Source: LMUY01 sp965199555
GTDB taxonomy: Bacteria > Pseudomonadota > Alphaproteobacteria > Acetobacterales > Acetobacteraceae
Reading direction: 5' to 3'
DNA: 64,000 nt
Assembly (NCBI GenBank): GCA_965199555.1
Contig: CBDASJ010000016.1
Span: 124,001 to 188,000 of the forward strand
The first letter of the stretch is position 1. The number at the start of each line of letters is the position of its first letter. Both the position numbers and the translations under genes were made by a program. The notes below the pieces were generated by a model. That model ran no database searches. It was not told where the DNA came from and saw nothing but the letters and a program-made list of their open reading frames with translations. Below, in pieces: positions 1 through 8,957 of the stretch.

Positions 1-722
1 GCGGCCTTCCGGATGGCCCAGAAGCGGTCGAGGATGTCGGCCGTGAACTGATCCGGTCCCTCCGTCCCGGTGATGCCAACCTCCTCCGCATGGAAGTAGC
101 AGGTCGCCTTCGCGACATCGACGATGGAGATCGTGACCGCCCGTCCGAGTTCTGGGACGAAGATGTCGTCGCGGGGATTGCCGGTGGGAAGCAGCTTGCC
201 GGTCGTGGCGCCGACCGTGCCGGAATAGTCCATGCGGATTTCCGCCCCGGTGCCCGGCACGCCGGCGATGGCGTAGGGGCCCGCCACGGCAGGCCTGCCG
301 TTGCGCACCGGCACCCGGGCGATCAGCATCTGCTTGGAATTGGTGTTGAAGATGCGCACCACCGTTTCCGGCTCCTGTGGCAGGACGTAGCCAGCCTCGA
401 TGGCATACACCCCCACCGCCGCAGAAAGATTGCCGCAGTTGCCGGTCAGCGCGACATACGCCTCGTCGATGCCGACCTGGCCAAAGGTGTAGGTCACGTC
501 GGCATCGTAGGCCCGACCGGGGCCGATGATGCAGATCTTGCTGGTCAGCGGGTCGGCGCCGCCCAACCCGTCGATCTGGCGTGGGTCTGGACTGCCCATC
601 ACCGCCAGGATCATGCGTTCGCGCAGCGCTGGGTCGGTGGGCAGGTCGGTCTCTGAGAAAAATACGCCCTTGCTGGTGCCGCCACGCATCATCACGATCT
701 TTACCGGCGTCAATTCGGCCAT
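1..722 (-). CDS. PrpF-family isomerase/tautomerase (partial, 3' end beyond window)
   Basis: The gene reads leftward and leaves the window at base 1; about 240 residues are visible. The ATG at 722 lies 6 bases after an AGGAG. The N-terminus (MAELTPVKIVMMRGGTSKG) carries the MRGGTSKG signature of the PrpF/DUF453 family. Family members are about 350-400 residues, with a diaminopimelate-epimerase-like fold, and isomerise double bonds in methylaconitate, oxalomesaconate or similar acids. A second motif, TGNCGNLSAAVG, lies near residue 93. It is the last visible gene of the leftward operon with the MmgE/PrpD protein and the crotonase. PrpD and PrpF are functional partners in methylcitrate metabolism, so a branched di- or tricarboxylic acid is a reasonable substrate class (inference). 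Confidence 0.88.
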   Translation of the reverse strand, partial: MAELTPVKIVMMRGGTSKGVFFSETDLPTDPALRERMILAVMGSPDPRQIDGLGGADPLTSKICIIGPGRAYDADVTYTFGQVGIDEAYVALTGNCGNLSAAVGVYAIEAGYVLPQEPETVVRIFNTNSKQMLIARVPVRNGRPAVAGPYAIAGVPGTGAEIRMDYSGTVGATTGKLLPTGNPRDDIFVPELGRAVTISIVDVAKATCYFHAEEVGITGTEGPDQFTADILDRFWAIRKA

Positions 723-731
723 TCGATCCTC

Positions 732-1511
732 CTATGCACCACGCCAGTGCGGCGGGCGCTTCTCCGTGAACGCGCGGCGCCCCTCCACACGGTCCTCGGT
801 GTTGCGGAGGATGCCCCACAACAACCGCTCGACCTCAAGCGCCTGGTCCTCACCCATGGACTGGCCCAGCGAGGCCGCCATCTTCGTTGCGCGCACCGCC
901 AGCGGGGCGTTGCGACAAATCTCGCCCGCGATCCGCATGGCGGCCGGCATCAGCTCATCCGGTGCGAATAGGTCGCTGACCAAGCCGACGCGATGCGCCT
1001 CCGCCGCATCCATGCGCTGGCCGGTCAGCAGCATCTTCATGGCAACGGCGTGCGGCACCGCGCGCAGCAATCGCACGGACCCGCCGCCCCCCACCATGCT
1101 GCCGACCCGCACCTCGGACTGCGAAAAGACGGCGGTCGTGGAGGCGATGCGGATGTCGCAGGCTAGGGCCAACTCCAGCCCGCCCCCGAAGGCGTAACCG
1201 TTCACGGCAGCAATCACCGGCTTCCAAACGCCTTGCAGGGGTCGCCAAAGCTCGTCCGGCAAGGTTCCGGCGAAATGCGTGCGCGCGAAGCTCTCGTCGG
1301 GCGGGTTGGTCTTGCCCAAATCGGCGCCGGTGCAGAACGCTTTCTCGCCGGTGCCGGTCAGGATGGCGACCCAGGCGTCGTCGTTGCTGCGGAAATCCTC
1401 CCAGGCGGCTCGCAACTCGGCCCGGGTCTCGGGATCGATCGAGTTGAGCTTTTCAGGGCGGTCGATGCGGATCGTCAGGATCCGGTCCTGTAACTCGGCG
1501 ATAAGGGCCAT
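732..1511 (-). CDS. Enoyl-CoA hydratase/isomerase (crotonase) family protein
   Basis: A 259-residue protein, normal length for a crotonase. The acyl-CoA oxyanion-hole segments are visible: AFCTGADLG near residue 60 and GYAFGGGLELALACD near residue 105. A Glu-containing stretch SEVRVGSMVGGGG follows near 130. The C-terminal EKRPPHWRGA resembles the usual EKRxPxF/W tail. The ATG at 1511 follows GAGGGAG, and the stop of the upstream PrpD gene is only 4 bases away. It probably adds water across, or isomerises, a double bond in an acyl-CoA made by the nearby CoA-transferases. The exact substrate cannot be read from sequence. Confidence 0.93.
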   Translation of the reverse strand: MALIAELQDRILTIRIDRPEKLNSIDPETRAELRAAWEDFRSNDDAWVAILTGTGEKAFCTGADLGKTNPPDESFARTHFAGTLPDELWRPLQGVWKPVIAAVNGYAFGGGLELALACDIRIASTTAVFSQSEVRVGSMVGGGGSVRLLRAVPHAVAMKMLLTGQRMDAAEAHRVGLVSDLFAPDELMPAAMRIAGEICRNAPLAVRATKMAASLGQSMGEDQALEVERLLWGILRNTEDRVEGRRAFTEKRPPHWRGA

Positions 1512-1514
1512 GCG

Positions 1515-2906
1515 TCACTCCCTCGCTAGCTTTGCAGCCAAGGCCGGCACCGATGCGGCCTCCTCGATGGCGCGCCACTCGGTGAACAGCGCCAGCCCCG
1601 CCTCTACCGATAGGCCGGCCTGCCGACCGCAGCCGACGAATTTATGCTCAAGGTCGGCCCAGGTCAGTTCCAACTCGGGCGACCCGCGCGGCTTGTCCAC
1701 CCGCTGCGTCCTGCTCGCGCCATCCCGCCGCTGCATTGTCACCACCACATGGCCCAGCGTGCCGGCGCTGCGAACCAGCGGCTTGTCGTCGCCACCCAGG
1801 CACTCCGGATCCTCCAGCGCGCGGACCCGGGGATACAGGGCTGCCAATTCCGGGCGGTTGACCGCCTCGTCGCTGAAGGTGCCAAGGTCGTAGTGGTCGC
1901 CCAACACGGCGGTGGCGAGCACGTAGTCCATGCTGAACTTGCCCTCCAACCCGGTGGTTGCGCGTCGTTTCAGCAATGGCCGGAACACGCCGGGCGCCAC
2001 ACGGCACTCGATCAACTCGAGCTTGTCTGGGGTCATCTCCAATTCCGCGCGGAGCTGCAGCAGGGCATCGATCGGCCGATGAAGCGCGTAGATGCAGGGA
2101 TATTGCTTCAGCGCCACGCCGGGCGACAGCAGCACCCACGGATTGGCGAGCCCGGCGGCGCAGGCGGCCAAATCCGACTGTTCGGTGCCGTACGCGTCGA
2201 AGAACCCGGCCTGTGCCTCCATCACGTCGTCGGACGCGGACATGCCGCAGCGGGCGAGCGTGATGGCCATCACCGCGTTGTGGGCCGCCCAGCCGGCGTG
2301 GAACGGCTTGGTCATGGTGCCGAAATTACAGCGCACCCCGCTCGCCATGGAGGCGGCGATGCCATAGGCCGTGCGCAGCATCGCGGCGTTCAATCGATGC
2401 AGCCGTGCCAGGGCGGAAACCGCCGAGAAGATCGCCAGGGTGCCCGTGGCATGGAAGCCCCGGCGGTAATGCCCGTTGCTGATGCCGAGGCCGAGCTTGG
2501 CGCCCATTTCCAGCCCGATGATGTATGCCTCCATCAGCGCCCGGCCCGTGGTCCCCACCGGAGCCTCGGCGAGCAGCGCGGGCAAGATCACGGTGCTGGG
2601 GTGCGCCGGCATCATCGACAGCGTGTCGTCGAAATCCAGCGCGTGGCCGAAACTGCCATTCATCATGGCCGCCAGTTCCGGCCTGGTCCGCAACGCGGTC
2701 CCGATCACAACCGACTCACCCGCGCTGGGGTTTGCAGCGTGGAATCGCTCCATCGGTTCGGTCATCTCACTGGCCGAGCCCGCCAGCATGCAGCCGACCG
2801 TATCGACGATGCACTTCGCGGCCCGGTCGAACGCGGCGGCAGGAATGGCGGAGGATGACGTCTGCGTCACGAAATCTGCAAAGATCTCGGTCAGCTTGGA
2901 TCCCAT
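1515..2906 (-). CDS. MmgE/PrpD family dehydratase
   Basis: About 463 residues starting MGSKLTEIFADFV. I chose the ATG at 2906 because GGGAG precedes it and the family usually begins there; an upstream ATG at 2924 and a much longer open frame are less likely. Family features are CIVDTVGCMLAGS near the N-terminus, the helical domain with NGSFGHALDFDDT, and FHATGTLAIFSAVSALARL. The family includes 2-methylcitrate dehydratase PrpD and cis-aconitate decarboxylase, so the chemistry is dehydration or decarboxylation of a polycarboxylate. It sits between the ABC ATPase (15-base intergenic) and the crotonase. The downstream PrpF homologue strengthens the PrpD reading. Confidence 0.92.
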   Translation of the reverse strand: MGSKLTEIFADFVTQTSSSAIPAAAFDRAAKCIVDTVGCMLAGSASEMTEPMERFHAANPSAGESVVIGTALRTRPELAAMMNGSFGHALDFDDTLSMMPAHPSTVILPALLAEAPVGTTGRALMEAYIIGLEMGAKLGLGISNGHYRRGFHATGTLAIFSAVSALARLHRLNAAMLRTAYGIAASMASGVRCNFGTMTKPFHAGWAAHNAVMAITLARCGMSASDDVMEAQAGFFDAYGTEQSDLAACAAGLANPWVLLSPGVALKQYPCIYALHRPIDALLQLRAELEMTPDKLELIECRVAPGVFRPLLKRRATTGLEGKFSMDYVLATAVLGDHYDLGTFSDEAVNRPELAALYPRVRALEDPECLGGDDKPLVRSAGTLGHVVVTMQRRDGASRTQRVDKPRGSPELELTWADLEHKFVGCGRQAGLSVEAGLALFTEWRAIEEAASVPALAAKLARE

Positions 2907-2920
2907 GGTCACTCCCGGGT

Positions 2921-3979
2921 TCATGGCGCCAGCCGCAGCAGCCATTGCGGCGGCAGTCGCAGCATGACTGGCTCGCCGACCTGGTGGTCTGGATCGACAC
3001 TGAACACCTGCAGGCTGAGGCCGCCCGCCTCGACGCTGTAGATGGTCGACCCGCCGAGGAAGGCGCTGTCGCTGACCCGTCCCTCCAATAAGTTGGCGCC
3101 TGTGCATCCGCGCGGCTCGATGGTGATCTTCTCGGGACGGATGCCAACCACGGCGTTGCCATGTCCCGGCGCGATTTCCAACACCTCGCCATTCGGCAGG
3201 GTCAGGGTCCGTTCCGCTACGCCCTCCTGCGCGAAGAAATTGGAGGAGCCGAGGAAATCCATGGCGAAGCGGGTGCGCGGACGTTCGTAGATTTCACGCG
3301 GCGAGCCGGTCTGCACCAGTTCACCCGCCTTCATCAGGCAGATCCGGTCCGCCAACACCATGGCCTCACTCTGGTCATGGGTGACGAAGATCGCCGTGAC
3401 GCCCACCCGGTTGATCAGGCGACGCAGCTCGAACCGCATTTCTTCCCGCAACTTCAGGTCGAGGTTGCTCAGCGGCTCGTCGAACAGGATGATGTCGGCT
3501 TCCACCACCAGGCTGCGGGCTAGGGCGACCCGCTGTTGCTGGCCGCCGCTCAGCATGGAGGGCAACCGGTCCGCCACGCCGGACAAGCCGACAGTGCCGA
3601 GGATGGCGGCGACCTTGGCGGAGATCTCCGCCTTACCGAATTTCTTGATGCGCAATCCATAGGCGACGTTCTCCGCCACCGTCAGGTGGGGCCACAACGC
3701 ATAGGACTGGAACACCAGGCCGATCCGCCGCCGCTCCGGCGGCTCGTTCACCGCCGGGTCGCTTGAGAACACGACCTTGCCGCCGATGCGGATGGTACCG
3801 GTCGTTGGCTGCTCCAGCCCGGCGATGCACCGCAGCAAGGTCGTCTTGCCGCACCCGCTGGGGCCAAGCAGTGCCACGATCTCACCGCTGGCAATCGACA
3901 GGTCGATGCCGCGCAAAGCCTGCCAGCCCTCGAACTGCTTGGTGATGCCGTCAAGCCGAACCTGTGCCGGCGCTACCAT
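2921..3979 (-). CDS. ABC transporter ATP-binding protein, Fe3+/putrescine (FbpC/PotA) type
   Basis: A 352-residue ATPase beginning MVAPAQVRLDGITKQF. Walker A GPSGCGKT is at residues 39-46, the signature LSGGQQQR follows, and Walker B is IILFDEPLSNLD. The ~120 C-terminal residues correspond to the TOBE domain seen in MalK/PotA/FbpC-type ATPases. The ATG at 3979 overlaps the stop of the permease gene (3973), a sign of translational coupling. It energises import together with the permease and the binding protein just upstream. These transporters carry ferric iron, polyamines, phosphonates or organic acids. The catabolic neighbours favour an organic substrate (inference). Confidence 0.95.
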   Translation of the reverse strand: MVAPAQVRLDGITKQFEGWQALRGIDLSIASGEIVALLGPSGCGKTTLLRCIAGLEQPTTGTIRIGGKVVFSSDPAVNEPPERRRIGLVFQSYALWPHLTVAENVAYGLRIKKFGKAEISAKVAAILGTVGLSGVADRLPSMLSGGQQQRVALARSLVVEADIILFDEPLSNLDLKLREEMRFELRRLINRVGVTAIFVTHDQSEAMVLADRICLMKAGELVQTGSPREIYERPRTRFAMDFLGSSNFFAQEGVAERTLTLPNGEVLEIAPGHGNAVVGIRPEKITIEPRGCTGANLLEGRVSDSAFLGGSTIYSVEAGGLSLQVFSVDPDHQVGEPVMLRLPPQWLLRLAP

Positions 3980-5685
3980 GTCGTGCGCCCCGCAACCCGA
4001 AATGACACCCAAACCAGGACGGCGGTCATGCCCCCCTGCAAGACCGAAAAGGCGAAGGCCTGCATCGCGCCGGACATGTCGAGCGCGTTCCACGTCAGCA
4101 CCGACAGCGTGACGGAGCGAGAGGAGTAGAGCAGCACGGTGGAGGTGATCTCGTTCAGCACGAAGATCATCACCAGCACCCAAGACGACAGCACGGCCCG
4201 CTTGCTGATCGGCAGGTTGATCTGCAACACGCGGCGGAGCAGCCCGGCGCCGAGCACCCGGGCCGCCTCGTCCATCTCGCCCGAGACTTGCAGCAGACTG
4301 GCGCCGGTTGCCCGCACGGCGTGGACGACGAAGCGGGCCAAATAAGCGAGCAGCAGGACCCAGATCGAGCCCCAAATCCCAAACGGCGTGCCGACATAGG
4401 TCCACAGCATGCCGACGCCCAGCACCATGCCCGGGATCGCGATCGGCAGGGCGCTGAGATAATCGAGCAGACCGCGGCCGGGCACCGCTGTGCGCCGGAC
4501 CGAGTAGCTGACCAGATAACCCAGCAGCGTCGCCGCGCTCGCGGTCATTACCGCGAGTAGGAGGCTGTTGCCGAGCGCCGCAAGGTTCTCGGCATTGAGT
4601 GCGTTACGGTAATTCTGCAGCGTGAGCAGGTTCAGGTCGATGCGCCGTCCAATGAACCGCATGAACGACCCGAACACGAGGGCCGCGATGGGCAGCACCG
4701 TCGAGGCCAGGAAGTAGACGAGCATCGCCGCCGTGACTGCAGGCCGCCATCGGCCAAGCGACTGCCGGGGCATCGGCTTGGGCTTGCCCGCAACGGTCAC
4801 GAACCGCCCGGAAACGCGCGTGAGCCGGCGATAGAAATAGATGCCCGCCAGCGTCAGCAGCAGCAGCATGGTGCCAGCGGCCGCGGCCAGGTTGGGGCTA
4901 CTCGGCTCGTATGACAGCCAGTAGTAAATCTCGCTCGGGATCGTGCGGACCTTGCTTTCACGTCCCAGCAGCGTGGGAACGGCGAAATTCTCCGCCGCCA
5001 TGGTGGCGACAATGAGCATGGCCGAGAACACGGCCGGCCAAAGCATGGGCAACACCACGCGGCGGCCGACCTGCCAACGGCCACTGCCGAGCACAAGCGC
5101 TGCTTCCTCGAGTTCGGCGCTGATCGCCCGGATAGGGGTGCTCAACACCAACATGGAATATGGCGCGTAATGCACCGTCAAAACGAAGACGATGCCGGCG
5201 AAGGTGTAGATGTTGACCACCGAGCCAGTGCCGCCGACGCCCTGCCATAGCAAGTTCAGGAAGCCGACCCGTGGCGCCCCCAATGCCATGAAGGCCAGGG
5301 CCAGCATCAACGGCGAGAAGTACATCGGCATCAGGAACAGCTTTTCCCAAAGCCCGGGCCGCGCCACGTCCGTCCGCACGACGACCCAGGCCAGCAGGAA
5401 GCCAACTGCGACGCTTGCAACGGCCACGGCGATGCCGATCGACAGCGTCCCCAGCAAAGGCGCGATGAATGTCGTCGAGCCGTAGATCTGCGCAAGGTTC
5501 GCGAGGGTGAACTCCGCCGCCGGGCTGCGGGGCGGCCCGCTGCGGACCGCGCCGTAGAACAGGAACCCGAGCGGCACCAAAATGATGACGGCGAGGATCG
5601 CGATCAGAATTAGGCACAACGTCACCGCAGTCTTGTCATGCCGCTGGGTCGTGGCAGCGCTGCGCGTGCGTAACCTCGGCAACAT
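3973..5685 (-). CDS. ABC transporter permease, fused two-domain FbpB type
   Basis: About 570 residues, starting MLPRLRTRSAATTQRH with a first membrane segment at roughly residues 20-45. It contains two binding-protein-dependent permease domains in tandem. Each has an EAA-like loop: the first around EEAALVLGSGRWQVGRRVVLP, the second around DEAARVLGAGLLRRVLQINLP. This fused architecture is typical of Fe3+-type importers. The start at 5685 is preferred over upstream in-frame starts that would run into the binding-protein gene. It couples to the ATPase by a 7-base overlap. Confidence 0.92.
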   Translation of the reverse strand: MLPRLRTRSAATTQRHDKTAVTLCLILIAILAVIILVPLGFLFYGAVRSGPPRSPAAEFTLANLAQIYGSTTFIAPLLGTLSIGIAVAVASVAVGFLLAWVVVRTDVARPGLWEKLFLMPMYFSPLMLALAFMALGAPRVGFLNLLWQGVGGTGSVVNIYTFAGIVFVLTVHYAPYSMLVLSTPIRAISAELEEAALVLGSGRWQVGRRVVLPMLWPAVFSAMLIVATMAAENFAVPTLLGRESKVRTIPSEIYYWLSYEPSSPNLAAAAGTMLLLLTLAGIYFYRRLTRVSGRFVTVAGKPKPMPRQSLGRWRPAVTAAMLVYFLASTVLPIAALVFGSFMRFIGRRIDLNLLTLQNYRNALNAENLAALGNSLLLAVMTASAATLLGYLVSYSVRRTAVPGRGLLDYLSALPIAIPGMVLGVGMLWTYVGTPFGIWGSIWVLLLAYLARFVVHAVRATGASLLQVSGEMDEAARVLGAGLLRRVLQINLPISKRAVLSSWVLVMIFVLNEITSTVLLYSSRSVTLSVLTWNALDMSGAMQAFAFSVLQGGMTAVLVWVSFRVAGRTTW

Positions 5686-5708
5686 TCGTGCAGTTGTCGA
5701 CGACACGC

Positions 5709-6821
5709 TCAGTGACCGAACTGCGCGACGAAGCGAGCCGTGTCGGCCGGCAGTCCAGCCGAGATGGCGTTCCAATCCGCGGCATAATAGTTGGTTGGGA
5801 GTTTGTACCACGCCTCGTGCGCGAACTTCCTGTCGTCCTCGATGCCTTTGTCAACCGGCGCGAGCCCGGTGCTGGCCACCCAGTCCTTTTGCCCTTCCGA
5901 CGACAGCGACCACGCCATGAACAGCTTGGCAGCATCGGGGTGCGGCGATTTGGCCGGCAGTCCAATGTAGTACGGCACGGCCAAGCCGGGCTCGGGGAAT
6001 TTCCACCGTACAGGCGCGCCCTTGATCCATTGGGTGGCGATCGCGGTATCGGCGGTGACGGCCAGGCCCAGGTCAAACTCGCCGGTGCCCAGGCGCTCCG
6101 CAAGCGGGTTGATTGCGTTGAAGACCGTCGGCTTAAGGGCCGCGAGCTTCGTCATGAAGTCGGCCCCCAACTCCTTCTGGAACATGAAGTAGGGCAACTG
6201 GGTGGTGCCGCCCGCACGGATATCGACGAGCGCGGCGCTGCCCGCAAACGGCGCCGAGGGCAACTGGTCCCAACGCGTCAGGCCGTCCAGCCACTTTGTT
6301 TGCTCAGCAGTCAGGCCATCGGTGTTCCAGGCGACGCCGATATGCGCGAGGCCCACGGAATACCAGGCGCCCTCGCGCTTCCACAGGGCCGGCACGCGCG
6401 ACGCATTCGGCGGCGTCCAATTCAACAGCACGCCCTTGGCCGCCATATCGTCGCCGTAGACTGGGCTGGAGTTCATCCAGACATCGGCATTGTAGCTGCC
6501 AGCCTGATACTCGCTCATGAAACGCTGCGCCAACACACCGCCCGAGCCGACGAAGGTTTGCAGCGTCAGGCAGGGGAAGCGGGCGTTGAACTGCGCCGCG
6601 AGGTCTTTCAAGTCGCCCCGGAACACCAGGGTGTAGAGCATGACCGTGCCTTCCTGGCAGGCCGCGTCCACCGTGGCGGCGGGCAAGCCCGGCGCAAACT
6701 GCGCGGCACTCTGCCGGGCTGCTGCAAGCGCGGCTGCCGGCTGAGCATGGGCGGCACCTGGTAGCGCCGCAAACAACGAGGCCGCACCGACGGCAATCAG
6801 AGCGGTGAAATTCCGGGTCAT
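5709..6821 (-). CDS. ABC transporter periplasmic substrate-binding protein (Fe3+/polyamine-type fold)
   Basis: A 370-residue secreted protein. The ATG at 6821 gives a standard signal peptide ending GAAHAQ. The mature part resembles class II extracellular binding proteins: GTVMLYTLVFRGDLKDLAAQFNARFP near the N-terminus, and AVTADTAIATQWIKGAPVRWKFPEPG in the second lobe. It is the first gene of the leftward operon and faces the IclR regulator across a 165-base promoter region. The tyrosine pair typical of true ferric-binding proteins is not obvious, so an organic anion is as likely as iron. Confidence 0.9.
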   Translation of the reverse strand: MTRNFTALIAVGAASLFAALPGAAHAQPAAALAAARQSAAQFAPGLPAATVDAACQEGTVMLYTLVFRGDLKDLAAQFNARFPCLTLQTFVGSGGVLAQRFMSEYQAGSYNADVWMNSSPVYGDDMAAKGVLLNWTPPNASRVPALWKREGAWYSVGLAHIGVAWNTDGLTAEQTKWLDGLTRWDQLPSAPFAGSAALVDIRAGGTTQLPYFMFQKELGADFMTKLAALKPTVFNAINPLAERLGTGEFDLGLAVTADTAIATQWIKGAPVRWKFPEPGLAVPYYIGLPAKSPHPDAAKLFMAWSLSSEGQKDWVASTGLAPVDKGIEDDRKFAHEAWYKLPTNYYAADWNAISAGLPADTARFVAQFGH

Positions 6822-6917
6822 GACATTTCCATCCGCACCCTGTCCGCCGCTTGTAGTGCTTGCGGCTATCGCTTGACGTAGGCTCGCAAGACGGGACACA
6901 GTCTGTCAAGCAGAATT

Positions 6918-6931
6918 CGGAATGCATTCTG
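6918..6931. promoter_or_regulatory. Candidate IclR operator (palindrome GAATGCATTC)
   Basis: CGGAATGCATTCTG contains the perfect 10-base palindrome GAATGCATTC at 6920-6929. An outer repeat CAGAAT (6911-6916)/ATTCTG (6926-6931) overlaps it. It lies between the divergent binding-protein gene and the IclR gene, where IclR regulators normally bind. A similar 14-mer at 16896-16909 precedes the tct operon. Confidence 0.45.
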
Positions 6932-6986
6932 CTTTGCGGAAAGTGGCACGGTGATGCTATTGGCCACTGAAGTGAGGGCAGCGTCC

Positions 6987-7757
6987 ATGGAAGTTGATAA
7001 ATCTAACTTGGTCCGCGTCGTGCAGCGCGCCTTCAACGTGCTGGAAGCGTTCGACGAGCGCAGTCCTCAGCTCAGCCTGCACCAGATCGCCGAACGGATC
7101 GGGTTGCCCAAGACCACGACGTTCCGGCTGTTAGCGACGCTGATGGACACTGGCTACGTCATCCAAACGCCGAGCCAGGATTACCATCTGTCGCATAAGG
7201 TGCTGCGGCTCGGCGCCGTGGCGCAGCGCAGCTTCAACATCATCACCGTTGCCCACCCGGTCATGGCAGAGATCGCCACCCGCACCTCCGAGACGCTGGA
7301 TCTGAGCATCCTTCGCGGCATGCAACGCGTCTGCCTCGACGTGGTCGAGAGTCCGCATCCGCTGAAGAGCATCATTCGCGTCGGGGACGTCGTGAATTTG
7401 AACCGGGCGGCAACCGGCAAGGCCTTCCTGGCATACGCCCCAGCTTCTCTGTTGGAGCAGGTGCTGCACGAAGCGGGCGAGGCGTTCGATGCAGCCAAGC
7501 TTCGGCGCGACTTGGCGTTGGTGCGCAAACGCGGCTACGCCGTCACCAGCGGTGAGCGGGTGGAAGGGGCAAGCGCCGTATCCGTTCCGCTGCACAGCGC
7601 GTCGGGCAGCGTCGATTACTGCCTGACGGTCACCGGCCCAACCTTCCGCTTCGCCGGGCGGAACGACGAGTTCATCGAGATGATGCTGGAAGGTGGGCGC
7701 GAGATATCCGTCCGCCTCGGCAGCAACATGAGCCGAACGTTGGAACCGATCGCGTAG
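6987..7757 (+). CDS. IclR family transcriptional regulator
   Basis: A 256-residue protein starting MEVDKSNLVRVVQRAFNVLEAF. The ATG at 6987 has GAGGG about 9 bases upstream; GTG 6951 and ATG 6954 are in-frame alternatives. A winged helix-turn-helix occupies residues ~10-75 (LSLHQIAERIGLPKTTTFRLLATL), followed by the effector-binding IclR domain with GKAFLAYAP in the middle and GERVEGASAVSVPL further on. It is transcribed divergently from the Fe-type ABC/PrpD operon and reads toward the thiolase-like gene 43 bases downstream. Local control of both directions is likely. The effector is unknown. Confidence 0.95.
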   Translation: MEVDKSNLVRVVQRAFNVLEAFDERSPQLSLHQIAERIGLPKTTTFRLLATLMDTGYVIQTPSQDYHLSHKVLRLGAVAQRSFNIITVAHPVMAEIATRTSETLDLSILRGMQRVCLDVVESPHPLKSIIRVGDVVNLNRAATGKAFLAYAPASLLEQVLHEAGEAFDAAKLRRDLALVRKRGYAVTSGERVEGASAVSVPLHSASGSVDYCLTVTGPTFRFAGRNDEFIEMMLEGGREISVRLGSNMSRTLEPIA

Positions 7758-7800
7758 ACGGCCGGGTAAGCAGACGAGAGCAAGGGAGGCACAAATCCGC

Positions 7801-8943
7801 ATGTCGTTGCGAGACAAAGTTGCGATCGTCGGGGTCGGTGCATCACCGCAGGGCAAGCTGCCGGGATCGAGCAGCCTCAGCCTGGCGGTGACGGCGTTCA
7901 AGCGCGCCTTGGACGACAGTGGGCTGGCCAAGCACGAGATCGACGGGCTGCTGACGATGCCCGGCACCACGGCGCCGGAAGCCTCGCTCAACTACCTTCG
8001 CCTGGGCGAAACGCTTGGCATCGACCCGGCCTATACGGGCAGCATGACGATGGGCGGCGGCACCGCCGGCGCATTGGTGCAGGCCGCGGCGATGGCGATC
8101 ACGTGCGGGCTGGCCACCAACGTCGCCTGCGTGTTCGGCGACGCCGCACGCACCGGCGGCTCCCGCTTCAACCGCGCCTCGGGCTGGGGCGATAGCTGGG
8201 GCATTTGGGGGATGTACGCCGCCGCAGCCAATAGCGCCATCGCCGCCAGCCGGCACATGGCCCTGTACGGGACGACGAGCCGGCAACTGGGCGAGGTGGC
8301 GGTGGCATGCCGACGTCACGCCTCGATGAACCCCGACGCAGTCATGCGCGAGCCGATCACCATCGAGGACCACCAGGCTTCCCGCTTCGTGGTCGAGCCG
8401 TTCCACCTCCTGGATTGCTGCCTGATCAGCGACGGCGGCGTGTGCATCATCGTCACCTCGGCCGAGCGAGCGCGCGACCTGAAGCAGAAGCCGGTCCTGC
8501 TGGCCGGCATGGGGCAGGCCTACACGACCCAGAACCTGGAACGGGAGGATTGGTGCTACGTGCCGCACCAGAAGCAGGCACTGGCCCGGGCTTTCGCGAT
8601 GGCCGGGCTGAAGCCGTCCGATGTCGATGTGGCGCAGCTGTACGACAATTTTACCATGAGCGTGCTGCTCTGGCTGGAGCATGCGGGATTCTGCGGGGTG
8701 GGCGAAAGCGGCCCGTTTGTGGAGGGCGGCCGTATCCAGTTGGGCGGCGATTTGCCGATCAACACGGCGGGCGGGAACCTTTCCGAATCCTACATGGAGG
8801 GCTGGCTGCACATCGTGGAAGGCGTGCGGCAAATGCGTGGCACCTGCGGACCGCGACAGGTGAAGGGCGCGGAGGTGTGCCTGGTAACCGGGCGCGGCAT
8901 GACGCTGAATTGTTCCAACGCCATGCTGCTGCACGCAGCCTGA
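7801..8943 (+). CDS. Thiolase-fold protein (SCP-x/lipid-transfer-like), possible acyl-CoA retro-aldolase
   Basis: A 380-residue thiolase-superfamily protein starting MSLRDKVAIVGVGASPQG, with AAGGGAGG upstream of the ATG. The region that normally holds the nucleophilic cysteine reads GSMTMGGGTAGAL, without Cys, near residue 85. The HDxFT motif of SCP2-type thiolases is replaced by YDNFT near residue 280. GFCGVGESG and NTAGGNLSE follow as in SCP-x relatives. The missing catalytic Cys and His argue against ordinary thiolysis. As I recall, steroid side-chain aldolases such as Ltp2 carry a YDxFT variant and pair with DUF35 proteins, exactly like the next gene. A divergent thiolase of the BbsB type remains possible. 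Confidence 0.85.
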   Translation: MSLRDKVAIVGVGASPQGKLPGSSSLSLAVTAFKRALDDSGLAKHEIDGLLTMPGTTAPEASLNYLRLGETLGIDPAYTGSMTMGGGTAGALVQAAAMAITCGLATNVACVFGDAARTGGSRFNRASGWGDSWGIWGMYAAAANSAIAASRHMALYGTTSRQLGEVAVACRRHASMNPDAVMREPITIEDHQASRFVVEPFHLLDCCLISDGGVCIIVTSAERARDLKQKPVLLAGMGQAYTTQNLEREDWCYVPHQKQALARAFAMAGLKPSDVDVAQLYDNFTMSVLLWLEHAGFCGVGESGPFVEGGRIQLGGDLPINTAGGNLSESYMEGWLHIVEGVRQMRGTCGPRQVKGAEVCLVTGRGMTLNCSNAMLLHAA

Positions 8944-8957
8944 AGCCGGGAAACGCC

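Noticed and set aside
1644..2858. 404-codon rightward open frame
   Set aside because: Antisense to the MmgE/PrpD gene; composition is Arg/Gly/His-rich with no motif, a by-product of high GC.
6822..6986. Possible small upstream ORF before the IclR gene
   Set aside because: GTG 6951 and ATG 6954 are in frame with the regulator; ATG 6987 has the better ribosome site, so they are alternative starts and not a separate gene.
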